Of a DNA stretch of 64,000 bases, positions 54,354-62,216 are shown one piece after another. Each line of letters begins with the position of its first letter. Within the stretch, counting starts at the first letter, position 1. The notes under the pieces are model-generated. The model ran no database searches. It was given only the letters and a program-made list of their open reading frames with translations, and was not told the DNA's origin. Origin of the DNA: Pseudoalteromonas galatheae (GTDB lineage Bacteria > Pseudomonadota > Gammaproteobacteria > Enterobacterales > Alteromonadaceae); assembly GCF_005886105.2 (NCBI RefSeq), contig NZ_PNCO02000001.1:1609001-1673000 (forward strand). Direction: 5' to 3'. Position numbers and translations under genes: made by a program.

Positions 54354-56319
54354 TCGGGTAGCCGAGGGTATCTAGCCCTCAGCCCCCACAACACCCTGCA
54401 TGCGGGTCCGCACAGGGCGTTTCATCTAACAGATTACCCGTTTGGGTAATGCACTTTTATCCATCCGTCTCTGAGTGAATATAGTCCCTCGTTTTTCAGA
54501 TAATTTAAGCTTAAAGCCTGTTGAATACCGGGTGTTTTGGAACTGCGCCAAGGCCCTTTACTTGTGATGCCACAGGCAACGGCTGCTTGCACATGAACTC
54601 CACGCTTCATCAGGTTTCTCACTTTAGTTCTCGGTTTTCGCCATTGTCGCCAGTAGCACATCCTGATCCTGCGCCTTATCCAGTGGTCTAGGTCAACACA
54701 TTGCTGGTATGCGTTTGCAATACCAAAATAATTGATCCATCCGCTTAGATATTGGCTTAATTTAAACAACTGATATTGCATGCTCACGCCCCAATTACGG
54801 TTAGTTAGAATGCGTACCTGTCGCTTAAATTTATGCAGGGTTTTGTCATGCCATTTGATTGCACCACGTTTAAAGGTAAACCCTAAGAATTTACTTTGTG
54901 TGGTTTTAACCACCTGACTTTTATCCGTGTTAACAAGCAATTTGAGTTTAGTTTCAAGGAACCGAGTAACGCTGGCAAGTACACGTTCGCCCGCACGTTT
55001 TGATTTTATTAAGATTATAAAATCATCAGCGTAACGGGCAAATTGGTGACCTCGTTGCTCCAATTCTTTGTCTAAATCATCCAACATAATGTTGGATAAT
55101 AAAGGAGAAAGAGGGCCGCCTTGCGGTACTCCTTCTAAACTCGGAATTAGCGTGCCATTGTCATCAATTCCAGCTCTGAGATAACGGCCAATGAGTTTGA
55201 TCAAGCGTTTATCTTTGACATGACGTGATAAATTTCGCATCAATAAGTCGTGATTGACTCGGTCAAAGAACTTTGACAAATCGACATCTACCGCAATATT
55301 GCGTTTAGATTTAATGATTTGTTGAACTTGCTTCACAGCTTGTTGGCCGTTACGGTTAGGACGAAAACCAAAGCTGTTATCTGAAAATGTGTTATCAATG
55401 ATGGGCGATAAAACCTGAGTAATGGCTTGCTGGATAACTCGGTCGACCACGGTGGGTATTCCGAGTTGCCGCTTTCCACCATCGGGTTTATCAATTTCAA
55501 CGCGTTTGACCGGCTGAGGACGATAAGTCCCATTTTCGAGTTGAGCTTTGCACTGTTGCCAGTGTTGTTTTGCCCAGTCGATAAATTGGGCTATTTTCAT
55601 ACCATCCACACCCGCTGCGCCTTTGTTGGCTTTAACCTGCTTCCATGCGCGTTGAAGGTTATCGTTTGATAAAACGTGTCCGAATAAATCAAAGTTGAAG
55701 GTTGATTGCACTGCATTACGCTGCATATCAGAACCACAGGGCTGTGGCGTATAGTTATGTAAGTAAGACATGAAGTATTCCTTCGGTTAAATGTTCAGGC
55801 CTTCACCGTGTCTCATCCATTACGATGGGTGTTTGGCTACTATGCCGTCTGCTGACTGCTGGATAATCACAAAATAAATTGCTCTAAATTGCGCTGCGTG
55901 CGTATCGGTGGGTGTTGCAGTGGTTTCGCTCGTAGACTATTTCGCAACCAAATAGCAACGCCAAGGGGTTGATTGACCAGCCACTTACTGGTATTTTCCG
56001 CAGCGATAGCGCAGGCCGCATGTCATCCAGCTCTCCCCGAATAAGAACATTAACTTTCATTGCACAACTGCATCATTTACGGTGGCCGTTAGATCACGTG
56101 ACTTCGTTATCTTGTGCTAACTCGTCTTCAGCCTACGCCTAGTATGATGTTTTTGTTCATCAGCTCGCAATTTTGCTAGCGGCTTCCTCCATACAAACCC
56201 TCGCGGATTTGCACTTGCCATTCGCTAGTAGTTATCTTTTAATAACAATCAGTTATTTAAACGGTGATCTTCCTACAGAGGACTTTCACCTCATTAGTTA
56301 ATGCCCATGTCGGGCGTAC
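54353..56319 (-). mobile_element. Group II intron inserted in attC1
   Basis: On the - strand the element begins at 56319 with GTACGCCCGACATGGGC, and shortly after has GAGGTGAAAGTCCTC, the typical 5' region of bacterial group II introns (GUGYG-like start). The maturase gene lies inside. Downstream of it, 54392-54418 folds as a domain V-like hairpin (CCCTGTGCGG...GCATGCAGGG), and 54364-54380 as a domain VI-like hairpin (GAGGG/CCCTC); the end is CCCGAT. The boundaries are set by restoring the attC. It is about 1967 bp, antisense to the cassettes, as expected for attC-targeting group II introns. Confidence 0.85.
54434..55771 (-). CDS. ltrA: Group II intron reverse transcriptase/maturase
   Basis: This 445-aa protein has the RT blocks: 'LQRAWKQVKANKGAAGVDGM', 'RQLGIPTVVDRVIQQAITQV', 'FGFRPNRNGQQAVKQ', 'AVDVDLSKFFDRVNHDLLM', 'GVPQGGPLSPLLSNIMLDDL' and the catalytic 'FARYADDFIILIKSKRAGER' (YADD). 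The maturase X domain follows ('LSQYLSGWINYFGIANAYQQ'). No HNH endonuclease is seen at the C-terminus, which fits class C-type introns that use hairpin targets. All RT motifs look intact. It is encoded in domain IV of the intron at 54353-56319. Confidence 0.93.
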   Translation of the reverse strand: MSYLHNYTPQPCGSDMQRNAVQSTFNFDLFGHVLSNDNLQRAWKQVKANKGAAGVDGMKIAQFIDWAKQHWQQCKAQLENGTYRPQPVKRVEIDKPDGGKRQLGIPTVVDRVIQQAITQVLSPIIDNTFSDNSFGFRPNRNGQQAVKQVQQIIKSKRNIAVDVDLSKFFDRVNHDLLMRNLSRHVKDKRLIKLIGRYLRAGIDDNGTLIPSLEGVPQGGPLSPLLSNIMLDDLDKELEQRGHQFARYADDFIILIKSKRAGERVLASVTRFLETKLKLLVNTDKSQVVKTTQSKFLGFTFKRGAIKWHDKTLHKFKRQVRILTNRNWGVSMQYQLFKLSQYLSGWINYFGIANAYQQCVDLDHWIRRRIRMCYWRQWRKPRTKVRNLMKRGVHVQAAVACGITSKGPWRSSKTPGIQQALSLNYLKNEGLYSLRDGWIKVHYPNG

Positions 56320-56386
56320 ACAAACGCGTCAATTGGGACTGGTTTTCCGCTGGCGCTCCAAACCAGCCCATTACGCGGGCGTTGGT
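56320..56386 (+). other. attC1, main part (interrupted at both ends)
   Basis: ACAAACGCG (left arm) and CGCGGGCGTTGGT (right arm) flank an imperfect stem in which GGACTGGTTT pairs with AAACCAGCC with one unpaired A, a feature of attC strand recognition. Joined to 54348-54352 it gives a complete attC of about 72 bp. The IS element starts at its right core. Confidence 0.85.
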
Positions 56387-56397
56387 ATGACTCCCAC

Positions 56398-56690
56398 TGT
56401 CAAGTTAAACACACTGATCCTTGCTTAACTTTAAGCCATAATTTCTTAACTCGAATTAGAGAGAGTTAATGCACTAGGATGAAGCAAGTAATTTCGTCGG
56501 TTTTCTTGCTGGTATTCGTTGGTTACTCATTTTCATGAGCAGAGCAGACCTTACTTAACTCGACGTGGCACCTGTTTTCAGTCTATGTTCGTGGTTCAAT
56601 GCTGCGTTAGCTGCATTGCCATCCTAACGCCGTCGGTGGTTGTGCCACACCCGATGCTTGACCCAATACATTAACTCTAATTCGTTCATT
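56398..56690 (-). ncRNA. Non-coding end of the IS1111-type element, candidate bridge RNA region
   Basis: This 293-bp stretch between the transposase stop and the inverted repeat has no open gene. IS110-group elements carry a bridge RNA that pairs with donor and target; in the IS1111 subgroup it lies at the transposase 3' side. Placement fits, but the RNA itself is not shown by sequence alone. Confidence 0.4.
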
Positions 56691-57845
56691 TTAAGCTGGT
56701 ACTCTGGATAATCTTAATTTGGGATTTACCGGTGAGAGCACAACCTGTTTTGCGATTGCCCAGATATAAGCAATCATTTCACGGGCAATGGCGGTGACAA
56801 CGAGGTTGTAATGCTTGCCTTTATTTATAAGCTTTTTATAACGTTTACAGAGCCTTAATTGTGCTTTCCATGCAATATCAATAAGTTGCTTTGGTAAGCC
56901 TTCTTGTCGTTTTTGTAACTCAGTCGATATGTTGGCTGCATGACGGTAACTGTGAGCACCTTCGACTAATAAGCGCCTTGCACGACCATTGCCACATTTA
57001 GTAATTGCGCCAATATGCCTTTTACCACCACTCGAGTGTTCACTCGGAACGAGCCCAAGATAACTCATGAGTTTTCGCGGATGGTCGAAGCGGGTTAAAT
57101 CACCAAGCTCAGAGACAATACCAGCGGCCACGAGTAAGCGAACGCCGCGCATAGCTTGGATTGCTTTAACTACAGGGTAGTAACGCCATTGATAAACATG
57201 ATGAGAGAGCTCATTGTCGAGTCGCTCCAATCGTGCAGTTCGCTCGTTTATGGTTTGAATAAACTCTTGTAAAACGATTTGTTGTGCAGGATGTGGCAAT
57301 ACCAGCTCTGTGAGCCAACGTAAGTGTTTGAGAGACCAGTTTGCTGTGCCAGCATAGTTAATGTTGTTGCGAAGAAGCATTGCTTTTAGCTGGTACTTTG
57401 CATCTTTTAAATCTTTCATCGCAACTTCTCGAGCACGAGATAAATCACGAATAGCTTCATCTTCCGGCTCAGGTACATAAATAGGGGTTAAGTCTTCAGA
57501 CTTAAGTAATTTAGCTAGTTTAAGTGCATCACGTTTGTCAGTTTTTACACGCTCGCCAGGTTTTTTAGGAATGAGAGAAGGGGCAACCACATAGCAGCAA
57601 TGACCAAGACTAGTGATTAACCGATAAATCCAGTAACCGCAGGGGCCAGCCTCATAAACGAAATGGAGCGTAGTGTTAGGGTATTTAGATTCAAATTGTC
57701 TGATAAGCTTTTTAATAGTGACTTTAGATGAATAAATACGACCGAAATGAATGGGTTGTGCACCTCGATTGTCTTCAATATAGGCAACTTCAATGAACTC
57801 TTTATGAGTATCTAAGCCAATGAAAAGTATGTTATGTTTAGTCAT
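56691..57845 (-). CDS. IS110/IS1111-family DEDD transposase
   Basis: This 384-aa transposase has the RuvC-like N-terminal DEDD domain: first Asp in 'LFIGLDTHKEFIEVAY', Glu in 'HFVYEAGPCGYWIYR', and two Asp in 'VKTDKRDALKLAKLL'. A coiled helical region (about 130-230) follows, then the Tnp20 domain with 'IQAMRGVRLLVAAGIVSELG', 'RKLMSYLGLVPSEHSSGG' (Ser nucleophile region) and 'ITKCGNGRARRLLVEGAHSY'. It appears full length and intact. A 9-bp inverted repeat GCTAGCCTC/GAGGCTAGC flanks the upstream region (57846-57926). Confidence 0.93.
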   Translation of the reverse strand: MTKHNILFIGLDTHKEFIEVAYIEDNRGAQPIHFGRIYSSKVTIKKLIRQFESKYPNTTLHFVYEAGPCGYWIYRLITSLGHCCYVVAPSLIPKKPGERVKTDKRDALKLAKLLKSEDLTPIYVPEPEDEAIRDLSRAREVAMKDLKDAKYQLKAMLLRNNINYAGTANWSLKHLRWLTELVLPHPAQQIVLQEFIQTINERTARLERLDNELSHHVYQWRYYPVVKAIQAMRGVRLLVAAGIVSELGDLTRFDHPRKLMSYLGLVPSEHSSGGKRHIGAITKCGNGRARRLLVEGAHSYRHAANISTELQKRQEGLPKQLIDIAWKAQLRLCKRYKKLINKGKHYNLVVTAIAREMIAYIWAIAKQVVLSPVNPKLRLSRVPA

Positions 57846-57975
57846 GCTAGCCTCTGCTATTTAGTTATTTGACAAACTAATTATGGCTCTGGCTTTAAGC
57901 TAACCCACGAAAATGCGGAGGCTAGCACCGTGTGGGAGTCATTATGTCTATATTCATTCATCGAAGTAGGGAATT

Positions 57976-59328
57976 ATGAATCAGAATCAAATTAATCAAG
58001 TACAAGGACATGTTGATAGGTATTTTCAACTTAATATGACAAGCCTGCTGAATGCATCTTTTCCAGAACTAAATGAAAATGAAGTGTGCATTGGACAATA
58101 TACCCTTAAGGAATTCCTATCACTTAGCAATAAAGTCTTCAATCAATTTAGGGAAGAACTAAAAACTTCATTCTTAAAGTCGCTTCCATTTCAGTATCAA
58201 TTTCACAACGAATTTGGTGGTGGAGATTTAAACTCAGACTTAGCTAATTTCATTGCTTACAGTGAAACTAATAGGTTTCCAAATGCAGTATCTCACTTAT
58301 CAAGATTAGTTCATTATCAAGCAGTTAATGGTTTTTGGGAAAAAACAAAAAGAAAGTACTTTAGGCACTCGGAAGAAAACTTGAATTCTGAACGTGAAAG
58401 AATTGAGCTTGTTAGCAAACAGTTAGAAAGCTCTCTGAATAAATATAATGAACAGCTGAAAAGTTTGGAGGCTACAAAAGAAGATTTATCTCAATTTACT
58501 CAAGTAAAGCAAAAAGAGCTTAGTGAAATTGAATCGCTTTTGGGCGCCTCAAGAAATCATAACTCAGAGATTTCAGAATTACATTCTACAGCTACATCTT
58601 TATCAGAAAGAATCCAGTCACTATTAGATAGCTCTGATACCAGAAAGGAAGAAATCGAAGAGATTAATAAAGAAGCAAAAAATGAATTAAACAAAATTGC
58701 CAATACTCTTGAAGAACAAATCAAAACGATTAAAAAACAAAACACCTCATTTGATTCATTGGAAAGTTCTTTTGATGAAAAATTAGAACTAGTTAATTCC
58801 AAGACCTCACTTTTCGAAGAAAGAAACAAATATTTAGATGACTTAATTGGTCGTGAGGTCGGTGCTTCATTGTTTGAAACCTTTAAACAACGAAAAGGCG
58901 AGCTTTCATCTTCTATCACCTTTTGGACTTGGGCTGTTCCTGTAACAGCTTTCGCTACAATTGCATGGATATTTTTCTTGTTCGGAAACGGTGATCTAAA
59001 TGCATTGGGTTGGCAAGTAGTATTTGTTAATTCTCTTAAAGCATTACCCGCTATAGGTCTATTGTTATTCGCTATTTCTCAATATACAAAAGAGCGAAAC
59101 TTCCAAGAAGAATACGCTTTTAAGTCTGCGGTTGCATTGACGGTAAATTCATATGCTGATCAATTACAAAAAGAAGAAAATAAAGACCAGTTAATAATGG
59201 ATTCAGTTAATGCAATTTATAAAACTCCCTTACCAACGAAAATTGCTAAGAATGCAGATAGCAAAGGTTTAGCCGAAACAGCCAAAGAACTAAAAGACCT
59301 TGCAAGTACTTTTGTGTCTAAAAAATGA
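57976..59328 (+). CDS. Cassette 2: coiled-coil protein with two membrane helices
   Basis: This 450-aa protein has a helical N-terminal part (1-130), a long Glu/Lys/Ser-rich coiled coil (about 130-295), two hydrophobic helices at about 314-335 ('FWTWAVPVTAFATIAWIFFL') and 343-365 ('VVFVNSLKALPAIGLLLFAI'), and a charged C-terminal tail. I do not recognise a family with confidence. Such a layout suggests an inner-membrane sensor or scaffold. It ends just before attC2 and is a complete cassette gene. The DNA is AT-rich. A phage-defence role is possible given that integron cassettes often carry such genes, but nothing here proves it. Confidence 0.75.
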   Translation: MNQNQINQVQGHVDRYFQLNMTSLLNASFPELNENEVCIGQYTLKEFLSLSNKVFNQFREELKTSFLKSLPFQYQFHNEFGGGDLNSDLANFIAYSETNRFPNAVSHLSRLVHYQAVNGFWEKTKRKYFRHSEENLNSERERIELVSKQLESSLNKYNEQLKSLEATKEDLSQFTQVKQKELSEIESLLGASRNHNSEISELHSTATSLSERIQSLLDSSDTRKEEIEEINKEAKNELNKIANTLEEQIKTIKKQNTSFDSLESSFDEKLELVNSKTSLFEERNKYLDDLIGREVGASLFETFKQRKGELSSSITFWTWAVPVTAFATIAWIFFLFGNGDLNALGWQVVFVNSLKALPAIGLLLFAISQYTKERNFQEEYAFKSAVALTVNSYADQLQKEENKDQLIMDSVNAIYKTPLPTKIAKNADSKGLAETAKELKDLASTFVSKK

Positions 59329-59422
59329 ATATAACAAGGCGCTCAAACGGAAAAATTACAGTTGGCTCGCGCTTCGCACAATTTAGCCTAACTGTATTTT
59401 TCCGCTTAGCTTAGCGTTAGAT
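59329..59422 (+). other. attC2 recombination site
   Basis: The site runs from ATATAAC (R'' core) through CAAGGCGCT to the right arm AGCTTAGC and GTTAGAT (GTTRRRY core at 59416-59422). The stem CGGAAAAATTACAGTT pairs with AACTGTATTTTTCCG with one extra T, the extrahelical base typical of attC. The central loop has GGCT/AGCC. Confidence 0.92.
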
Positions 59423-59441
59423 GAATAGTAGGTAACGATTT

Positions 59442-59804
59442 ATGTCAGACAACGAATTACCTTTAGAACGTAAGCAAGAAGAGGAAGGTTACAGGCTGCT
59501 TTATGATGTTATGAAGCACCTGACAACTATAAGCACGGGTACGCTAGTGATATTAGTTTCCTTTTTAACTAAAGTGTTTTCGCAGCCAGAATGGGTATAC
59601 CTAATTCCAGTAGTGATGGTGTCATTCCTTATTTCAATCGTCTCCAGTCTATTTTCCATGCTTTATATTAGTGATGCTATTCAAAAAGTTGAGATGAATG
59701 AAAATACTAAGACTTATGCTCAGAATTCCTATTTAGTAGCTGGTGGATCATTTATCATGGGCATCATCATGCTAATTGTTTTTGCAACAAAAAATTTGAT
59801 TTAA
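59442..59804 (+). CDS. Cassette 3: small three-helix membrane protein
   Basis: This 120-aa protein has an acidic N-terminus ('MSDNELPLERKQEEEGYRLL') and three hydrophobic stretches: 'STGTLVILVSFLTKVF', 'WVYLIPVVMVSFLISIVSSL' and 'AGGSFIMGIIMLIVFATKNL'. It fills its cassette and ends 5 bp before attC3. I do not recognise a family. It is predicted to be an inner-membrane protein. Confidence 0.7.
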   Translation: MSDNELPLERKQEEEGYRLLYDVMKHLTTISTGTLVILVSFLTKVFSQPEWVYLIPVVMVSFLISIVSSLFSMLYISDAIQKVEMNENTKTYAQNSYLVAGGSFIMGIIMLIVFATKNLI

Positions 59805-59808
59805 AAAC

Positions 59809-59880
59809 ATCTAACAAGCGCATGTTGCCAGACTGATTTTCCGCTGTGCTCCAAACCAGCCGCAAATGCGGGCGTTAGCC
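59809..59880 (+). other. attC3 recombination site
   Basis: The site starts with ATCTAAC (R'' core), then AAGCGC, and ends GCGGGCGTTAGCC. The inner stem ACTGATTTTCC pairs imperfectly with the CCAAACCAGCC arm. It closely resembles the rebuilt attC1 in its second half (shared TTTTCCGCT and CTCCAAACCAGCC). It closes the last recognisable cassette. Confidence 0.9.
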
Positions 59881-60061
59881 CATAGAAGTCTTTATGCGAA
59901 ACTCACCTAATACAGACGTTCTCCCAACTCGTTTTGTCCAAATACGAGTCAGTCGAGTGTCCGTTATCGCAATTAGATTGTAAGCGTCGCTTAAACCCCA
60001 CCTAGCTACTGAATACGCTCGGCTTATAAAGTACAGCTCTGATCTCAATTCGGAGCTGAAT

Positions 60062-60364
60062 ATGCCTAAACATAAAACCGCGGAGCAATGGCTGCAACTT
60101 ATCGAACAACAGGAACTCAGTGGTTTGTCTGTCTGTGATTTCTGCACGCAGCACAATCTCAGTACCAAGTCTTTTTATAATCGCCGAAGTAAGCTTCGCA
60201 ATGAAAAATCACCTGAGTCATCTTTTATTGCCGCTAAGCCCGCTGCATCTGAGTCCGTTTCTCTGCCTGAGTTGTTGCAGCTCAAGCACGCTAAGAGTAC
60301 GGTGTTGTTGCCATCAAATACTGATGCTCTGTGGTTGGCTGCACTGCTCAGGGCGCTGTCATGA
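60062..60364 (+). CDS. tnpA: IS66 TnpA accessory protein
   Basis: This 100-aa protein ('MPKHKTAEQWLQLIEQQELS' then 'DFCTQHNLSTKSFYNRRSKL') has the helix-turn-helix pattern of IS66 TnpA. It is needed, with TnpB, for efficient IS66 transposition in family members. Its stop codon overlaps the tnpB start (ATGA), so translation is coupled. Confidence 0.88.
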   Translation: MPKHKTAEQWLQLIEQQELSGLSVCDFCTQHNLSTKSFYNRRSKLRNEKSPESSFIAAKPAASESVSLPELLQLKHAKSTVLLPSNTDALWLAALLRALS

Positions 60365-60705
60365 TCTGCTGGCACAATGGAGCTGTTTACTTGCACCGCC
60401 AGCCGGTAGACTTTCGTAAATCCATCAATGGCCTCGCGGCGATTGTTGAGCAAGAAATGGATGAGTCTGTGATGAACGGCCAGGTGTTTGCGTTTTGTAA
60501 TAAAAACAAGGACAAGCTGAAGGTGCTGTACTGGGATAAAACCGGCTTTGCCTTGTGGTACAAGCGCCTTGAAAAAGACAAGTTTAAATGGCCCGACAAA
60601 GAAGACGATGACGTCGTTACACTCAGCGCTGAGCAATGGCAATGGTTGCTATCGGGCTTATCGGTCATCGCACATAAGCCACTCAGCTATGGTTATAACG
60701 TATGA
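60361..60705 (+). CDS. tnpB: IS66 TnpB (Orf2) protein
   Basis: This 114-aa protein starts at the ATG inside the tnpA stop. It has the well-known IS66 Orf2 pattern 'LHRQPVDFRKSINGLAAIVE' and 'LKVLYWDKTGFALWYKRLEK'. The family role is accessory in transposition. The frame is open upstream to 60331, but the overlap start is usual for IS66. tnpC begins 80 bp later. Confidence 0.93.
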   Translation: MICWHNGAVYLHRQPVDFRKSINGLAAIVEQEMDESVMNGQVFAFCNKNKDKLKVLYWDKTGFALWYKRLEKDKFKWPDKEDDDVVTLSAEQWQWLLSGLSVIAHKPLSYGYNV

Positions 60706-60785
60706 TCATAACAGGGGTTTTTAGAACACGAATTAATCTAACCTATTAATTTAAAAACAGTTACTTAGCTGATAAAGTAATACAC

Positions 60786-62216
60786 ATGCAAAACGAACTT
60801 GATGTATTACGTCAGCAGCTCGCAAAGCAAGAAGAGATCATTGCTCAGCTTCAGGCGCGTAATAACTACCTCGAAGAACAATTCAGACTGGCCCAGCAAA
60901 AACGCTTCGGTGCCAGCAAAGAGTCACACCCCGCGCAAGCTGACTTGTTCAATGAAGCCGAAACGCTGGTTGAAGAAGCACCTGAGCAAGACGTGGAAAC
61001 CATCGAATATCAGCGCAAAAAGCCGACACGTCAGCCACTGCCAAAAGAACTGCCCCGTGAGCGGATTGTCCATGACATAGATAATAAACAGTGTGATTGC
61101 TGTGGCGGTGAGCTGCACAAAATGGGCGAGGATGTGAGCGAAAAGCTGGAGTTTATCTCGGCTCAGGTCAAAGTCATCGAACACGTCAGACCAAAATATA
61201 GCTGTCGACACTGTGAAAAAACGCACACTCAGGTTGAGATAAAACAAGCCCCAGTACCACCGAGTCCAATCCCGAAAGGCATTGCCACAGCCAGCTTACT
61301 AAGCCAGATCATCACCAGTAAATATCAATATGGCTTACCGCTGTATCGGCAGGAAAGTCTGTTCAAACAATATGGTATCGCGCTGGGAAGAGGAACTATG
61401 GCAGACTGGATGTTACGCTGCGCCAGTTTATTCAAACCGCTCTACGACAGGCTGCACGAAGTGTTGCTACAGCAACCGGTACTGCATGGTGATGAAACCA
61501 CGGTTAAGGTGGTGAAAGAAGACAAACAGACCAGTTACATGTGGCTGTATTGCAGCGGCATGGACTCGCCTGCGCCAGAGGCAAGCATCCCCAATATCGC
61601 TCTGTTCGACTATCAGAATAGTCGTGCGGGTCGCTGTCCTGTGGCGTTTTTACAGGGCTACGACGGCTATCTGCAAGTTGACGGGTATGCGGGTTATGAG
61701 CAAACGCAGGCGACACTGGTTGGCTGCTGGGCGCACGCAAGACGCAAGTTCAAAGAAGCCGCAGATGCGCAGGCCAAGGGCAAAACCGGCAAGGCGAACT
61801 GGGCACTCAACCAGATCCAAAAACTATATCGAGTTGAAACTGCAAACAAAACAGCAAGCGCAGAGGCGCGGCAGGCTGTACGGGTACAACAAAGCGCACC
61901 GCTGCTGGCCCAGTTTAAAACCTGGTTAGATAAATCAGCACAAACGGTGGTACCAAAATCGAAGCTGGGCGAGGCCGTCCACTATACGCTAAGGCAGTGG
62001 CCGAAACTCATTCGCTACCTCGATGACGGACACCTAAAGATAGACAACAACCGGGCCGAGCGGGCCATCAAACCGTTCGTCATAGGGCGAAAGAACTGGC
62101 TGTTTAGCTTCACCACAAGTGGTGCTGAGAGTAGCGCAACCCTCTATAGCGTGATCGAAACAGCCAGAGCAAACGGCCACACCCCATTCGACTATGTGAT
62201 GCATTGCTTAAACTAA
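60786..62216 (+). CDS. tnpC: IS66 transposase TnpC (DDE type)
   Basis: This 476-aa transposase has an N-terminal leucine-rich coiled coil ('LRQQLAKQEEIIAQLQARNN'), the 'QQKRFGASKESHP' segment, a zinc-finger-like part ('CDCCGGEL', 'YSCRHCEKTH'), the DDE domain with 'VLHGDETTVKVV', 'YLQVDGYAGYEQ' and 'CWAHARRKFKEA', and the C-terminal 'IDNNRAERAIKPFVIGRKNW'. All look intact. It catalyses IS66 transposition with the 8-bp duplication seen at the ends. Confidence 0.95.
   Translation: MQNELDVLRQQLAKQEEIIAQLQARNNYLEEQFRLAQQKRFGASKESHPAQADLFNEAETLVEEAPEQDVETIEYQRKKPTRQPLPKELPRERIVHDIDNKQCDCCGGELHKMGEDVSEKLEFISAQVKVIEHVRPKYSCRHCEKTHTQVEIKQAPVPPSPIPKGIATASLLSQIITSKYQYGLPLYRQESLFKQYGIALGRGTMADWMLRCASLFKPLYDRLHEVLLQQPVLHGDETTVKVVKEDKQTSYMWLYCSGMDSPAPEASIPNIALFDYQNSRAGRCPVAFLQGYDGYLQVDGYAGYEQTQATLVGCWAHARRKFKEAADAQAKGKTGKANWALNQIQKLYRVETANKTASAEARQAVRVQQSAPLLAQFKTWLDKSAQTVVPKSKLGEAVHYTLRQWPKLIRYLDDGHLKIDNNRAERAIKPFVIGRKNWLFSFTTSGAESSATLYSVIETARANGHTPFDYVMHCLN

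Larger units (their letters stand above)
56387..57942 (-). mobile_element. IS110/IS1111-family insertion sequence at attC1
   Basis: The element is bounded by 11-bp inverted repeats ATGACTCCCAC (56387-56397) and GTGGGAGTCAT (57932-57942), about 1556 bp apart, with one DEDD transposase gene on the - strand. Short subterminal repeats and lack of clear target duplication suit the IS1111 subgroup, members of which are known to target attC sites. A non-coding part of about 290 bp lies downstream of the gene (56398-56690). True ends may lie a few bases outside the repeats. Confidence 0.8.
52073..59880. other. Chromosomal integron: intI, attI and three-cassette array
   Basis: The region has intI (- strand), an attI region, and three cassettes with attC sites on the + strand. 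Two elements (group II intron and IS110/IS1111 family) lie inside the first attC. The organisation follows the standard integron polarity. Confidence 0.92.
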
